Of a stretch of DNA of 12,319 nt, positions 1 through 8,056 are shown piece by piece. Position 1 is the stretch's first letter. Each line of letters opens with the position of its first letter. The translations under genes and the position numbers were made by a program. Source of the stretch: Oleispira sp964022115 (GTDB lineage Bacteria; Pseudomonadota; Gammaproteobacteria; Pseudomonadales; Oceanobacteraceae); the NCBI GenBank assembly GCA_964022115.1, contig CAXIBC010000078.1, forward strand, positions 1 to 12,319, written 5' to 3'. The notes beneath the pieces are model-generated. The model was not told where the DNA came from and did no database searches. It saw only the letters and a list, made by a program, of their open reading frames with translations.

Positions 1-42
1 GGAGCTCATATTGCTATGAACTCCGGCGATGAAATCGGCTAG
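1..42 (+). CDS. Possible 3' end of an upstream gene (partial)
   Basis: Frame 1 is open from the left edge for 13 codons and ends in TAG, reading GAHIAMNSGDEIG. The other two plus frames hit stops within the same stretch. The stop lies 7 nt before the stop codon of the convergent trhO gene, a normal tail-to-tail arrangement. Thirteen codons are too few to identify a family or to prove coding, so this is only a likely gene tail. Confidence 0.35.
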   Translation, partial: GAHIAMNSGDEIG

Positions 43-49
43 TTAGCGC

Positions 50-1042
50 TTAGTTTTTGGCTCGCTGCTGCTCACGGAAACGCAGTTTATCTTGGCGGTG
101 CTTTTCAACAGCTTCTTGCACATCGCTTCCTAGGTGCGCCTCACCACGTTCTTTAGCGAGTTGCATTTGCAGCTCTCGTTGCTGAAAGCGTTCTCGCTGT
201 TCGGCGCTGTATTTTTCAATGCAATGAGGGCAGCTTACCCCCTGTACATAATGTTCGCTTTGCTTTTCTTCTGCGGTAATTGGATAGCGACAAGCGTGGC
301 ACTGGTCATATTGGCCTTTTTCAAGGTCGTGGTTCACAGCGACGCGGTTATCAAATACGAAGCACTCACCTTCCCATAAAGTCTCTTCTTTAGGCACTTC
401 TTCTAAGTACTTAAGAATGCCACCTTCTAGGTGATAGACTTCATCAAAACCTTGCTCTTTCATATAGGCTGTGGATTTTTCACAGCGAATACCACCCGTA
501 CAGAACATAGCGACTTTCTTGTGCTTAGTCGGGTTCATATTATCTTTGACGTACTGTGGAAACTCACGGAAGGTTTCTGTTTCAGGGTTAACCGCCCCTT
601 TAAACGTGCCAATCTGAACTTCGTAATCATTACGGGTATCGACCAAGACCACATCTGGGTCAGAAATCAGTGCATTCCAATCTTGGGGTTTTACATAAGT
701 CCCCACAACCTGCTTAGGATCAATGCCTTCTACACCCATAGTGACGATTTCTTTCTTTAATTTCACTTTAGTGCGGTAGAAGGGCATAGTATCGTCAAAT
801 GATTCTTTATAAACGATATTCGCTAGGCGCTCATCTTTGGCTAACCAAGCATGCAGTGCATCTATGCCTTCACGGGTGCCGGCTACTGTACCGTTAATGC
901 CTTCTTGAGCAAGTAATAAGGTGCCACGCACTTCATTAGCTTCCATAACCTCTAATAAGGGCTGGCGAATTTGTTGGAAATTTTCAAGGGTAACGAACTT
1001 GTACATCGCGCATACGACGATAGCAGCGGTTTGCTCAGACAT
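50..1042 (-). CDS. trhO: tRNA uridine(34) hydroxylase TrhO (YceA family, rhodanese domain)
   Basis: TrhO performs oxygen-dependent hydroxylation of U34 in tRNA anticodons, the first step towards 5-(carboxy)methoxyuridine, in the cytoplasm. The protein is 330 aa with the start chosen here, close to the roughly 350 aa of the E. coli protein. It has an N-terminal acylphosphatase-like region (about 1-100, with the EGINGTVAG stretch). A rhodanese domain (about 115-215) carries the active-site loop CTGGIRC, with catalytic Cys181 and a second Cys187. A C-terminal CxxC pair (Cys248/251 and Cys271/274) looks like a metal-binding knuckle and is typical of the family. The frame is open upstream to an ATG at 1084, but the ATG at 1042 (MSEQTAAIVV) has a GAGG ribosome-binding site and matches the usual family N-terminus, so the shorter form is preferred. 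It is transcribed alone, divergent from the small exported protein gene. Confidence 0.96.
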   Translation of the reverse strand: MSEQTAAIVVCAMYKFVTLENFQQIRQPLLEVMEANEVRGTLLLAQEGINGTVAGTREGIDALHAWLAKDERLANIVYKESFDDTMPFYRTKVKLKKEIVTMGVEGIDPKQVVGTYVKPQDWNALISDPDVVLVDTRNDYEVQIGTFKGAVNPETETFREFPQYVKDNMNPTKHKKVAMFCTGGIRCEKSTAYMKEQGFDEVYHLEGGILKYLEEVPKEETLWEGECFVFDNRVAVNHDLEKGQYDQCHACRYPITAEEKQSEHYVQGVSCPHCIEKYSAEQRERFQQRELQMQLAKERGEAHLGSDVQEAVEKHRQDKLRFREQQRAKN

Positions 1043-1126
1043 GTGTCTTGCCTCATTGCGGTCTGGAACGTAAATCCAGAGCATTGGTTAAGAGTATAAA
1101 ATTGTAGGCTCGATTTGAGCGCGGCA

Positions 1127-1156
1127 ATTATATACAAATCGAAGTGACTTTTCCAA
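1127..1156 (-). promoter_or_regulatory. Putative sigma70 promoter of trhO
   Basis: On the minus strand a TTGGAA box (1151-1156) is followed after 18 nt by a perfect TATAAT box (1127-1132). Transcription would start near 1120, giving a leader of about 77 nt before the trhO ATG at 1042. This is a match to consensus only. Confidence 0.55.
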
Positions 1157-1259
1157 AATCCGTTGCTGGGTTGGGGTAAAAAGACAGTTAAGCTAGTATC
1201 TGTTTGGCCGATAATCGTTAAGATAATAGATAAGTAGCCGTTAATACTACGAGGATCGT

Positions 1260-1571
1260 ATGAATATCACTTTTAGATATCAGCCTATTAGGCCCTTCGC
1301 TTACGTCCTTTTGCTGGTGGTCTTTGCACCATCGGGTATTGCCGAGTGTCGTGATTTCGATGCCATTACGGCAGCGGATAAAAAAGCCCTTTCTTATTTC
1401 AATAACGCCGATGTATTTCACCCTGGGGTCATCCTTAAAGTACATCACCCATCAGGTAAAAAAGAAGTCGCGAGTTATATTAAATCCGCGGATAAATACT
1501 ACAGCATATTCACCCTAGTCGATCACGAATGTGTGGTGCAATTTCGCAAGCGTACACGCCAAGGAGATTAA
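1260..1571 (+). CDS. Small exported protein of unknown function
   Basis: This is a 103-aa protein I do not recognise. The start is supported by a GAGG box 6 nt upstream of the ATG. The N-terminus has the form of a Sec signal peptide: Arg6 and Arg11, a hydrophobic core at about 13-23 (FAYVLLLVVFA), then SGIA before Glu29, a plausible signal peptidase I site. No lipobox is present, because Cys30 is preceded by Ala-Glu. The mature part is about 75 aa, with two cysteines (Cys30 and Cys91) that could form a disulfide, and it looks beta-rich (GVILKVHHPSGKKEVASYI). The likely location is the periplasm. It stands alone, with 280 nt before the next gene. The signal peptide and ribosome-binding site make it a probable real gene. 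Confidence 0.7.
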   Translation: MNITFRYQPIRPFAYVLLLVVFAPSGIAECRDFDAITAADKKALSYFNNADVFHPGVILKVHHPSGKKEVASYIKSADKYYSIFTLVDHECVVQFRKRTRQGD

Positions 1572-1777
1572 GCGATATTTATAAAGAGTACGATTCTTTA
1601 GTCATATTTAGCCATTTCCCTTGGTACTCAGTCCATTAAGTCCATTTGACGAATTGCACACGATCAATTCCACGTTTTGCATGTCGATTTGTACTTCCGT
1701 ACCTATCAAATCAGTTTCAATTCAACTAAAAATTATCCTAGCTCTAAGTCATTACCAATAAAAAATGAAAGAGCAGG

Positions 1778-1805
1778 GTGAATCTATTCCTTAGTTAGAA
1801 TTCAC
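1778..1805. other. Imperfect stem-loop upstream of the M19-like gene
   Basis: GTGAATCTA (1778-1786) can pair with TAGAATTCAC (1796-1805), with one bulged A and a 9-nt loop. No T-run follows, so it is a poor terminator. It overlaps a 10-bp palindrome, ACTCATGAGT, at 1804-1813, about 40 nt before the next start codon, so an operator or leader structure is as likely. The rest of the 280-nt gap (1572-1851) shows nothing clear. Confidence 0.25.
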
Positions 1806-1851
1806 TCATGAGTTACCCACCGCAGAATAATAGAATAAAAAAGGACTCGAT

Positions 1852-4083
1852 ATGATTAGCAGTTTAAGAATGCAGTATCGTCATGGTTTGATGACACCTT
1901 TGGTTGCAATGGCATTATTATCTGGCATGGCCATAGAGGTGCAGGCTATGTCTAAAAAGCCTGCGCCACCACCACCCACTCCAGCTCAAATTGCCGCCGC
2001 GCAGAATTCAGTGCATGAATTAGCCCAAGGCTGTTATGCCATTCAATCACCGGCTAATGGCAAATACATGAACCGTTTCCATCAAGGTGGCACGGTTGAT
2101 GACGGTTTGAGCTATCAGTTTAAGGCAACGACAGCCGCCGCTGGCGCTCGTTTCTATTTTAAACCCACCTCGTATTTCCATTATATGTTAACCGACCAAG
2201 ACGGACGCTATCTAGCCAGCCACTTGCCTAATGAGGTATCCGCTGGACGTTATGCAGGTAAGTTTGCCCAATGGCGTATCGGTGGGCACTTTCAACAAGA
2301 TGGTAGCTATCGCTATAGCTTCCATGGCATAGGCTTAGATAAGATACTGCGCCATAATTATGGTGATACCGGCTGGTATAAAGAGGGTGGGGTATATGTC
2401 TTAGATATCTTAAATCCAACTAATGCCGGCAGTGAAACGGGCTTTAACCTAGTTGCCCAAAATGATTGTAAACCTTTTCCTGAAGCTGAGTTGAATGCTG
2501 ATGAGTCAGTCTCACAAGCGGGAAATGTGAGCGCGCCTGTGCGAGGAGCCATTGACCCTCATACCCATATTACTTCGTATGAATTCATGGGCGGCAAGTT
2601 TATACACGGCGAGCCGTTTAGCCCTTGGGGCATCGAAACGGCCTTGCGTGATAGTAGCGAGACCCATGGCCCGAACGGCAGCCTTGATATTATTGGTAAC
2701 CTTATGGGTTACGATGATGTTAGCCATACTTATGATACTCGGGGTTATCCTGACTTCCCGGCATGGCCTGCGAGTGAATCACTCTCTCACATGCAGTACT
2801 ACTATAAGTGGATTGAGCGTGCACATAAGGGAGGGTTAAAGATGATGGTCTCGCTATTAGTCGAGAACGAAGTCTTATGTAATGTGCAAAAAACCATCAA
2901 CCCAGCCAGCTGGATTAATCCTAATAACTGTCAAACCTCTAAGAGTATTGATCTGCAAATCCAGCGTCTCAATGAAATGGAAGCGTATATAGATGCCCAG
3001 CAAGGTGGCCCTGGTAAAGGTTTCTTCCGTTTAGTGAGTACACCTGCGCAAGCGCGAGCGGTGATTGCTGATGGCAAAATGGCGATTCTAATGGGGATTG
3101 AAGCGTCCGAGTTATTTGATTGTGGTATGCGCGATCACTGTACCATAGAGACCATCGAAGCCCAGCTGCAAAAAGTCTATAACGCTGGGGTTCGCACTAT
3201 GTACCCAACTCATAGGTTCGATAATCAGTTTGGTGGCGCACGTCCAGAAGATGGCTTTATTAACGTTGGGCAGTGGTTAGCCACCGGGCGTTTCTTTGAC
3301 GCGGAAGCGTGTGATGCTGAAACTCGTGGCCGTTATTTCAAATCAGGCTTTCCACTGCTTGGAGATGTGCCAGTTATTAAAGATATCTTAGATGCAATTG
3401 GTATGAATCCTACCTATGACGAAAGCCAGCCTTTATGTAACCAGCATGGTTTAAGTGATCTTGGGGTTTACCTTATCAATCGTATGATCGATCTAGGTAT
3501 GATTATCGAAATGGATCACATGTCGACTAAGACCGCGAATGCGGTAATGGAAATCGTGCAAGCGCGTAATTACTCGGGAGTAATTTCTGGCCATAGCTGG
3601 TTAAACTCAGCGGCTGATGGTTCTCCTCACGCAGTGCAGCACGATATTGCTAATCAAGGGGGGATGTTAGCGCCTTATAATGGCCCTTCCACTTCGGTTC
3701 AGCATGGAATTAACCGTTACCTCAAGATTGTTGAGCAGACACCTTTTGTACAGGGGGTGCCTTTCTCGACCGATATGGGTGGCATTGGTAAACAAGCGCC
3801 TGCGCGTAGCAATGCGGCAACAAATCCATTGCTGTATCCATTCACGACTGAAGAGGGTATCGAAATTGATAAGCAAGTATCGGGTAACCGTATCTTTGAT
3901 TTAAATAAAGGAGGATTGTCGCATTTCGGTTTAGTGGCCGATCACATCCAAGATATCCGTGAACAAACGCCGGCGCGTATATACGATTCGGTGATGAATT
4001 CAGCAGAAGCGTATCTACAAATGTGGGAACGTGCCGAGAGTAATACAGATATGCAGTATGTGAATCCGAATAGCGGCCAATAG
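1852..4083 (+). CDS. Exported membrane dipeptidase (M19)-like metallohydrolase with an extra N-terminal domain
   Basis: The protein has 743 aa. Residues 1-32 form a signal peptide (hydrophobic core at about 14-28, cleavage after VQA), followed by a proline-rich linker (38-46). A domain at about 55-205 (CYAIQSPANGKYMNRF onward) looks beta-rich and may be trefoil-like; I cannot assign it. From about 230 the sequence follows the order of metal and substrate residues of renal/membrane dipeptidases: DPHTH (His237, His239, in place of HxD), MGIEAS (Glu417, the bridging acid), YPTHRFDN (His454), IEMDHMS (His556), ISGHSW (His581) and FSTDMGG (Asp641). The C-terminal GGLSHFGLVADHI stretch also resembles the family. 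An AAGGA box precedes the ATG. At 743 aa it is far longer than ordinary M19 enzymes (about 350-400 aa), because of the N-terminal domain and long insertions. The substrate is unknown: dipeptide, lactone or another amide. It probably acts in the periplasm or outside the cell. The stop is followed by stem-loops and the convergent patatin gene. Confidence 0.85.
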   Translation: MISSLRMQYRHGLMTPLVAMALLSGMAIEVQAMSKKPAPPPPTPAQIAAAQNSVHELAQGCYAIQSPANGKYMNRFHQGGTVDDGLSYQFKATTAAAGARFYFKPTSYFHYMLTDQDGRYLASHLPNEVSAGRYAGKFAQWRIGGHFQQDGSYRYSFHGIGLDKILRHNYGDTGWYKEGGVYVLDILNPTNAGSETGFNLVAQNDCKPFPEAELNADESVSQAGNVSAPVRGAIDPHTHITSYEFMGGKFIHGEPFSPWGIETALRDSSETHGPNGSLDIIGNLMGYDDVSHTYDTRGYPDFPAWPASESLSHMQYYYKWIERAHKGGLKMMVSLLVENEVLCNVQKTINPASWINPNNCQTSKSIDLQIQRLNEMEAYIDAQQGGPGKGFFRLVSTPAQARAVIADGKMAILMGIEASELFDCGMRDHCTIETIEAQLQKVYNAGVRTMYPTHRFDNQFGGARPEDGFINVGQWLATGRFFDAEACDAETRGRYFKSGFPLLGDVPVIKDILDAIGMNPTYDESQPLCNQHGLSDLGVYLINRMIDLGMIIEMDHMSTKTANAVMEIVQARNYSGVISGHSWLNSAADGSPHAVQHDIANQGGMLAPYNGPSTSVQHGINRYLKIVEQTPFVQGVPFSTDMGGIGKQAPARSNAATNPLLYPFTTEEGIEIDKQVSGNRIFDLNKGGLSHFGLVADHIQDIREQTPARIYDSVMNSAEAYLQMWERAESNTDMQYVNPNSGQ

Positions 4084-4103
4084 CAACAACTTGGCTTTCA
4101 TTT

Positions 4104-4142
4104 GCGAAGATGTACTGGCGGTTAAACGTCGTACATCTCCGC
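4104..4142. other. Stem-loop after the M19-like gene
   Basis: GCGAAGATGTAC (4104-4115) and GTACATCTCCGC (4131-4142) are inverted repeats with one mismatch around a 15-nt loop, 20 nt beyond the stop codon of the M19-like gene. The following ACCTTTCC is only a weak T-tract, so this may be a 3' end structure or an inefficient terminator. Confidence 0.4.
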
Positions 4143-4160
4143 ACCTTTCCTGCAATCAAG

Positions 4161-4198
4161 CTTAAAAGCAGTCGTCTAACAAATGGTTAGACGGCTGC
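4161..4198 (-). terminator. Intrinsic terminator of the patatin gene
   Basis: A 13-bp stem (4168-4180 with 4186-4198, a single G-T wobble) encloses the 5-nt loop AAATG. Read on the minus strand it starts 11 nt after the patatin stop codon and is followed by TTTTAAG, the usual layout of a rho-independent terminator. On the plus strand the T-tract is missing, but the hairpin may also shield against read-through from the convergent M19-like gene. Confidence 0.7.
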
Positions 4199-4208
4199 AG
4201 TATAGGCC

Positions 4209-5675
4209 TTAATTGTTAACGACTTTTAATTCACTGTTATTACTAAGAATTTCAGCTTCTTTTGCTTTCAAACTATTCAGATGCTGACGCAATGTTTTAC
4301 TGATAATGGTATTTCGCTTAATTAAGTCCAATTGCGGCCAAGTGGCGCGTTCACCAGTTTCAAACAGTTCGGCTAGGCCTTTCAAGGTTGGATTAAACGC
4401 AAGGTTCTTAATATTGCTTTTTGTCAAAGTCGGTAAGATATTAATATTCCCCAAATACTGCTGATCAACGATTGATCGCAGCTTTTGAATGCCCATCTTT
4501 GATTTTTTGTGGCTAACCATACCTTCCAACACATCAAAGGCATAAATACTATTGATTTTGGCAAGTTTGGAGACGTAGCGTTTACTTAATTCTAGAAAAC
4601 TAGAGGTATCGCGCTTGATACTCACTTTAACAAAAGTGGATAAAGGATTGATTTGGCTAACGATGCTGTGGTTTACACCATAGAGGCGAGCGAGTCGGTC
4701 AAAAGGCAAGTCAGCCATGATCGAACCATCCGCAAAACGACGATTGGGGATATAAGGAACGATTTCCCCCGCCTGGTTTTTAGCTTTTAATTGCACGGGC
4801 GAAAACATAATAGGAAGTGCGCAGGAGGCTCTAGAGGCTTGAGCAATGACTGCATTCGGCGACGTTTGCGCGTTAAGTAAGCGTGAGTATTGATGCAGAT
4901 CTGCGGCTGAAACCGTAATCGTCATGTGCCTGCCCGTCTTTTTATAAGCCTCTTCAAACGTGGTTAGATCAAAGAGTTCAATCAGCGCATTTTCAAGATG
5001 AGTACTATCAAACAGACCTTCCTTACCAAAGCCTTGCCATTTAAGCCATTTATTGAATTTAGAATAGATGACTTCAGGTGTTAGGATTTCCAATAATTCT
5101 TCGTTCGTTCTTGTTCCAACCAAAGCGGCAACAATAGAACCTGCACTTGCGCCCGAGATGACGTCGGGTAGTACGTCGTGCTCAACTAGGGTTTTAACCA
5201 CTCCCGCGTGAAAGAAACCTAAGCCAGCACCGCCACTGAGCATAATGCAGCTGCGTCCAAACGCATGGGTTGTTTCATCAAAGAATGATAACTTTTCATA
5301 AAAATCGATTTCATCTGCTTGGTAAATAAAATCTAATGCGCCACATACTTCCTGAATGTACTCTTCAATTAAATGCTTTGTACCAATAAGTGCGTTGCCA
5401 TTGAGGGCTGGAGCAGAAATATTTCCCAAATTGCCATGCAAACCTTCATGTATTATGTACATAAGGGCTGTGGCGTCATTGTTTGATTTTGCTAATCGCA
5501 TCCTTTCTACACGGGCACGAATTGTCCGATAATCATAAACCTTAGAAACTTCTGTGGCTTTCCATTCTTGGGCGCCAGATAAATCATCGTGCGCCTCCGC
5601 TGCATCCTTGTAGTCGGCATAACTTTTGGCATTCTTCATGCGATTTTTTAGTTCAGCAAATGCTTTCTTTGACAT
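4209..5675 (-). CDS. DUF3336-patatin lipase (triacylglycerol lipase/phospholipase type)
   Basis: A 488-aa protein without signal peptide. The N-terminal helical region (about 1-135) resembles DUF3336, the domain found with patatin in the fungal TGL3/4/5 and plant SDP1 triacylglycerol lipases. The patatin domain follows: oxyanion-hole motif SGGAGLG (147-153), nucleophile elbow GASAG with Ser177, and the catalytic aspartate in FADGS (Asp316), so the Ser-Asp dyad is intact. The usual DGG appears as DGS. Family knowledge points to ester-bond hydrolysis in stored neutral lipid or membrane phospholipid. The WS/DGAT and phasin genes 3-6 kb away favour a role in mobilising storage lipid, which is inference. 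The gene is alone on its strand, divergent from the DUF445 gene across 246 nt. The ribosome-binding site for the ATG at 5675 is weak (GAGA about 10 nt upstream); Met13 is a possible alternative start. Confidence 0.92.
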   Translation of the reverse strand: MSKKAFAELKNRMKNAKSYADYKDAAEAHDDLSGAQEWKATEVSKVYDYRTIRARVERMRLAKSNNDATALMYIIHEGLHGNLGNISAPALNGNALIGTKHLIEEYIQEVCGALDFIYQADEIDFYEKLSFFDETTHAFGRSCIMLSGGAGLGFFHAGVVKTLVEHDVLPDVISGASAGSIVAALVGTRTNEELLEILTPEVIYSKFNKWLKWQGFGKEGLFDSTHLENALIELFDLTTFEEAYKKTGRHMTITVSAADLHQYSRLLNAQTSPNAVIAQASRASCALPIMFSPVQLKAKNQAGEIVPYIPNRRFADGSIMADLPFDRLARLYGVNHSIVSQINPLSTFVKVSIKRDTSSFLELSKRYVSKLAKINSIYAFDVLEGMVSHKKSKMGIQKLRSIVDQQYLGNINILPTLTKSNIKNLAFNPTLKGLAELFETGERATWPQLDLIKRNTIISKTLRQHLNSLKAKEAEILSNNSELKVVNN

Positions 5676-5921
5676 GCGGTTGGTCTCGATTAGCGATAAT
5701 GCCTGAATCTAATCGTAAATTATTAGAAAATGCTACCTAATCTAATTAAGGTATTAACATGACTTAGATAGTACTTAACAAGACAAAACTAGTATATTAT
5801 TGCGTAATTCATCTGAACCTTATTTCAATAATAATTTATATTGATGATTCTCACTCCAAGGGCATTCTGATTTCAAATATCTCTGCCTACGGATAATACA
5901 AAAACGAAGTGGCTTTATTTT

Positions 5922-7130
5922 ATGGATTTTAGTTTTGCGACTCTCACCTTGTTGTCTATCCCTTTAATCAGTGCATTTGTCGGTTGGTCTACAAATTTCT
6001 TAGCTCTGAAAATGATGTTTTATCCTATGGAATTTGTCGGTATTAAACCCATTTTTGGCTGGCAGGGGCTTATTCCAGCAAAGCGGAAAGAAATGGCAGA
6101 AATTGCAGCTGAGCTGGTATTGGGGAAATTACTTAATACCAAAGAACTTGCGGCTAAACTTGAGGCAAAAGAACTCATAATAGTTATGGAGCGCCGCTTA
6201 AAGCAAGTGCTACGTAAAATTGTTGACGATGTTATGCGTGAGAGTGCGCCGAAAGTTTGGGCTTCCATGCCTGTGCATGGAAAGAATCTCGTATATGCGC
6301 GTATAGAAGCTGATATACCAAATATTGTGCACAATATGGTAGATGATTTTAAGCATAACGTTGAAGAAATTATTGATATTAAAGAGCTGGTCGTGACTAA
6401 ACTTATGGAGTCACCAGAGATAATTAATGAAATATTTCTTAAGTCGGGTGAAAAAGAATTTCCGTTTGTCGAACATTCAGGCTTTATCTTTGGATTATTA
6501 TTTGGTTTTCCAACCATGATTATATGGATGTACATGCCAGAATGGTGGGTACTGCCCTTGGGCGGCTTAATTGTTGGCTATTTAACTAACTGGCTGGCTC
6601 TAAAAGTAATATTCGAACCTAAGCATCCAACAAAAGTCATGGGTTTGACTTTTCAGGGGATGTTTTTAAAACGTCAGGATGAGGTATCACGTGTCTATTC
6701 GGAAATTATAGAAGAAAAGTTAGTAACTTCCGAAAACATTCTGAAAACAGCCCTTTATGGTTCAGGCTCGGGTCAGTTATTAGAGCTAATAGAATTACAT
6801 GTTAACGATGCAATTGATCGTTATGTTGCCTTTGCGCAACCCTACTTTACTTTAGGTGTTGGCACAGAGGCTTATTATAAAATGAGAGAAATGTCATCTA
6901 AGCATATTTTTGATAATACCGAAAACTATATCCCTTATGCCTTTGAGTACATTAAAAAGACCCTGGGTATTGCCGATGAATTGAGTGCACGGATGAAAAG
7001 GCTGTCTCCGGAGGAGTTTGAGGGTGTATTACGCCCAGCCTATGAAGCCGATGAGTGGAAGCTCATTCTTACCGGTACGTTACTGGGTATGGGAGCAGGT
7101 TTTATGCAGTTATACTTTGTATTTATGTAG
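5922..7130 (+). CDS. DUF445 family membrane protein
   Basis: A 402-aa protein of the DUF445 (YheB-like) family, whose biochemical role is not established. It has an N-terminal membrane segment (about 6-30), two close central hydrophobic stretches (about 187-205 and 209-230) and a C-terminal one (about 380-401); the regions between are charged and helical. The family hallmark occurs twice: VGWSTNFLALKMMFYP (20-35), then GWQGLIPAKRKEM (46-58), and again VGYLTNWLALKVIFEP (218-233), then FQGMFLKRQDEV (244-255). The protein is therefore an internal duplication. The C-terminal LSPEEFEGVLRP (361-372) before the last membrane segment is also typical. The ribosome-binding site is weak (GAAGTGG, 11 nt upstream). 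It lies between the divergent patatin and convergent ParA genes, so any functional link with lipid storage rests on position only. Confidence 0.92.
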   Translation: MDFSFATLTLLSIPLISAFVGWSTNFLALKMMFYPMEFVGIKPIFGWQGLIPAKRKEMAEIAAELVLGKLLNTKELAAKLEAKELIIVMERRLKQVLRKIVDDVMRESAPKVWASMPVHGKNLVYARIEADIPNIVHNMVDDFKHNVEEIIDIKELVVTKLMESPEIINEIFLKSGEKEFPFVEHSGFIFGLLFGFPTMIIWMYMPEWWVLPLGGLIVGYLTNWLALKVIFEPKHPTKVMGLTFQGMFLKRQDEVSRVYSEIIEEKLVTSENILKTALYGSGSGQLLELIELHVNDAIDRYVAFAQPYFTLGVGTEAYYKMREMSSKHIFDNTENYIPYAFEYIKKTLGIADELSARMKRLSPEEFEGVLRPAYEADEWKLILTGTLLGMGAGFMQLYFVFM

Positions 7131-7143
7131 TGAAAAGAGCAGG

Positions 7144-7162
7144 GTGAGACCGTAGGTCTCAC
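7144..7162. terminator. Hairpin between convergent DUF445 and ParA genes
   Basis: GTGAGACC (7144-7151) and GGTCTCAC (7155-7162) form a perfect 8-bp stem with a GTA loop, 13 nt after the DUF445 stop and 5 nt from the ParA stop. T-tracts are weak on the plus strand (TTGCCTTAA) and short on the minus strand (CTCTTTTC, offset by a few bases). It is probably a shared bidirectional terminator. Confidence 0.5.
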
Positions 7163-7167
7163 TTGCC

Positions 7168-7947
7168 TTAACTAACCGCTTTTTCGTGATTTAATATTTC
7201 GAAAATAGCGACCAGTGAACGTGTTAACTTATGCTTTGGTGCAAGGGTAATCAAGGGTTTTTTAGCTTGATGAGATTCGCGCATTTTTACCGACTGACTA
7301 ATGTATTCAGGTAGTACTGGGTACCCTTCTTCGATTAACTCATTAATAATTTGCTTAGGTAAATTGGCGTTTGCCATGAATTGATTCGCGATGATACCTT
7401 CTATCTCTAATGACGCGTTGTGATCCTCTTTAATCTCAGAAATCTTTTGTTGCAAGCTGTATAAGCCTTGACGAGAAAAGTCATCACAATCAATAGGAAT
7501 CAGGCAACGATCTGCTGCAATTAAAGCTGACAAACTATAAAAGTTTAAAGCTGGGGCGGTATCTATATAAATGTGGTCGAATTCTTCGCTAAGTGATTCA
7601 AGTGCTTCACGCAATTTATATATCTTATGTCGGCTATGCAGCTCACTTTCCAGTTCAGTTAAACGCTCTGAACCAGGGATAATATATAAATTATCAATTT
7701 GAGTCGGCTGGCAATACTCAATAGCCGGGCGGCGACGCAAGTGAAAAGTGATGGTTTGTTCGAAGAGGGCAGCAATCGTGTTTTCTGCGGGTATACCGAG
7801 TGCATTCAAGTAGGATGTACTATTGCATTGAGTGTCTAAATCTAAAATTAGAGTGCGAAAACCTTGGCTCGCTGAGATGGCTGCTAGATTTACCGTCAGG
7901 CTAGATTTACCGACCCCTCCTTTTTTATTAAATAATACTCTTATCAC
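7168..7947 (-). CDS. Orphan ParA/MinD-type ATPase
   Basis: A 259-aa ATPase of the ParA family, which forms ATP-dependent dimers that bind nucleoid DNA and move or space cargo. The deviant Walker A is KKGGVGKS (8-15), with signature Lys9 and P-loop Lys14. Walker A' is LILDLDTQ (33-40) and Walker B is IYIDTAP (126-132). There is no N-terminal helix-turn-helix domain, so it resembles the small (type Ib, McdA, MipZ-like) ParA proteins. No ParB gene is adjacent. Start choice: the frame is open to an ATG at 7983, but that has no ribosome-binding site. The GTG at 7947 lies 4 nt after GGGGAAGGA and gives the usual family N-terminus MIRVLFNKKGGVGKSS, so GTG is preferred. It is divergent from the WS/DGAT gene across 383 nt. 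Its cargo is unknown; storage inclusions are a candidate from context. Confidence 0.92.
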   Translation of the reverse strand: MIRVLFNKKGGVGKSSLTVNLAAISASQGFRTLILDLDTQCNSTSYLNALGIPAENTIAALFEQTITFHLRRRPAIEYCQPTQIDNLYIIPGSERLTELESELHSRHKIYKLREALESLSEEFDHIYIDTAPALNFYSLSALIAADRCLIPIDCDDFSRQGLYSLQQKISEIKEDHNASLEIEGIIANQFMANANLPKQIINELIEEGYPVLPEYISQSVKMRESHQAKKPLITLAPKHKLTRSLVAIFEILNHEKAVS

Positions 7948-8056
7948 GACATCCTTCCCCGTTAAGTTGATTTTTAATTGCATTATATGTAAGTAAATGG
8001 AATGATGGTAGCTTAATAAAATATCCGGTCAATACTTAGATATTGCTATTAACTGA

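Noticed and set aside
134..760. Plus-strand open frames across trhO (134-379 and 431-760)
   Set aside because: They lie entirely opposite a well-conserved gene, have no ribosome-binding sites and resemble no family; they are shadows of trhO.
1043..1084. Longer N-terminus for TrhO starting at 1084
   Set aside because: No ribosome-binding site precedes that ATG, and the extra 14 residues do not resemble the family; the ATG at 1042 has a GAGG box.
6020..6535. 171-codon minus-strand frame inside the DUF445 gene
   Set aside because: Its low-complexity Ser/Ile-rich translation is typical of an antisense shadow, and the plus-strand frame matches a known family throughout.
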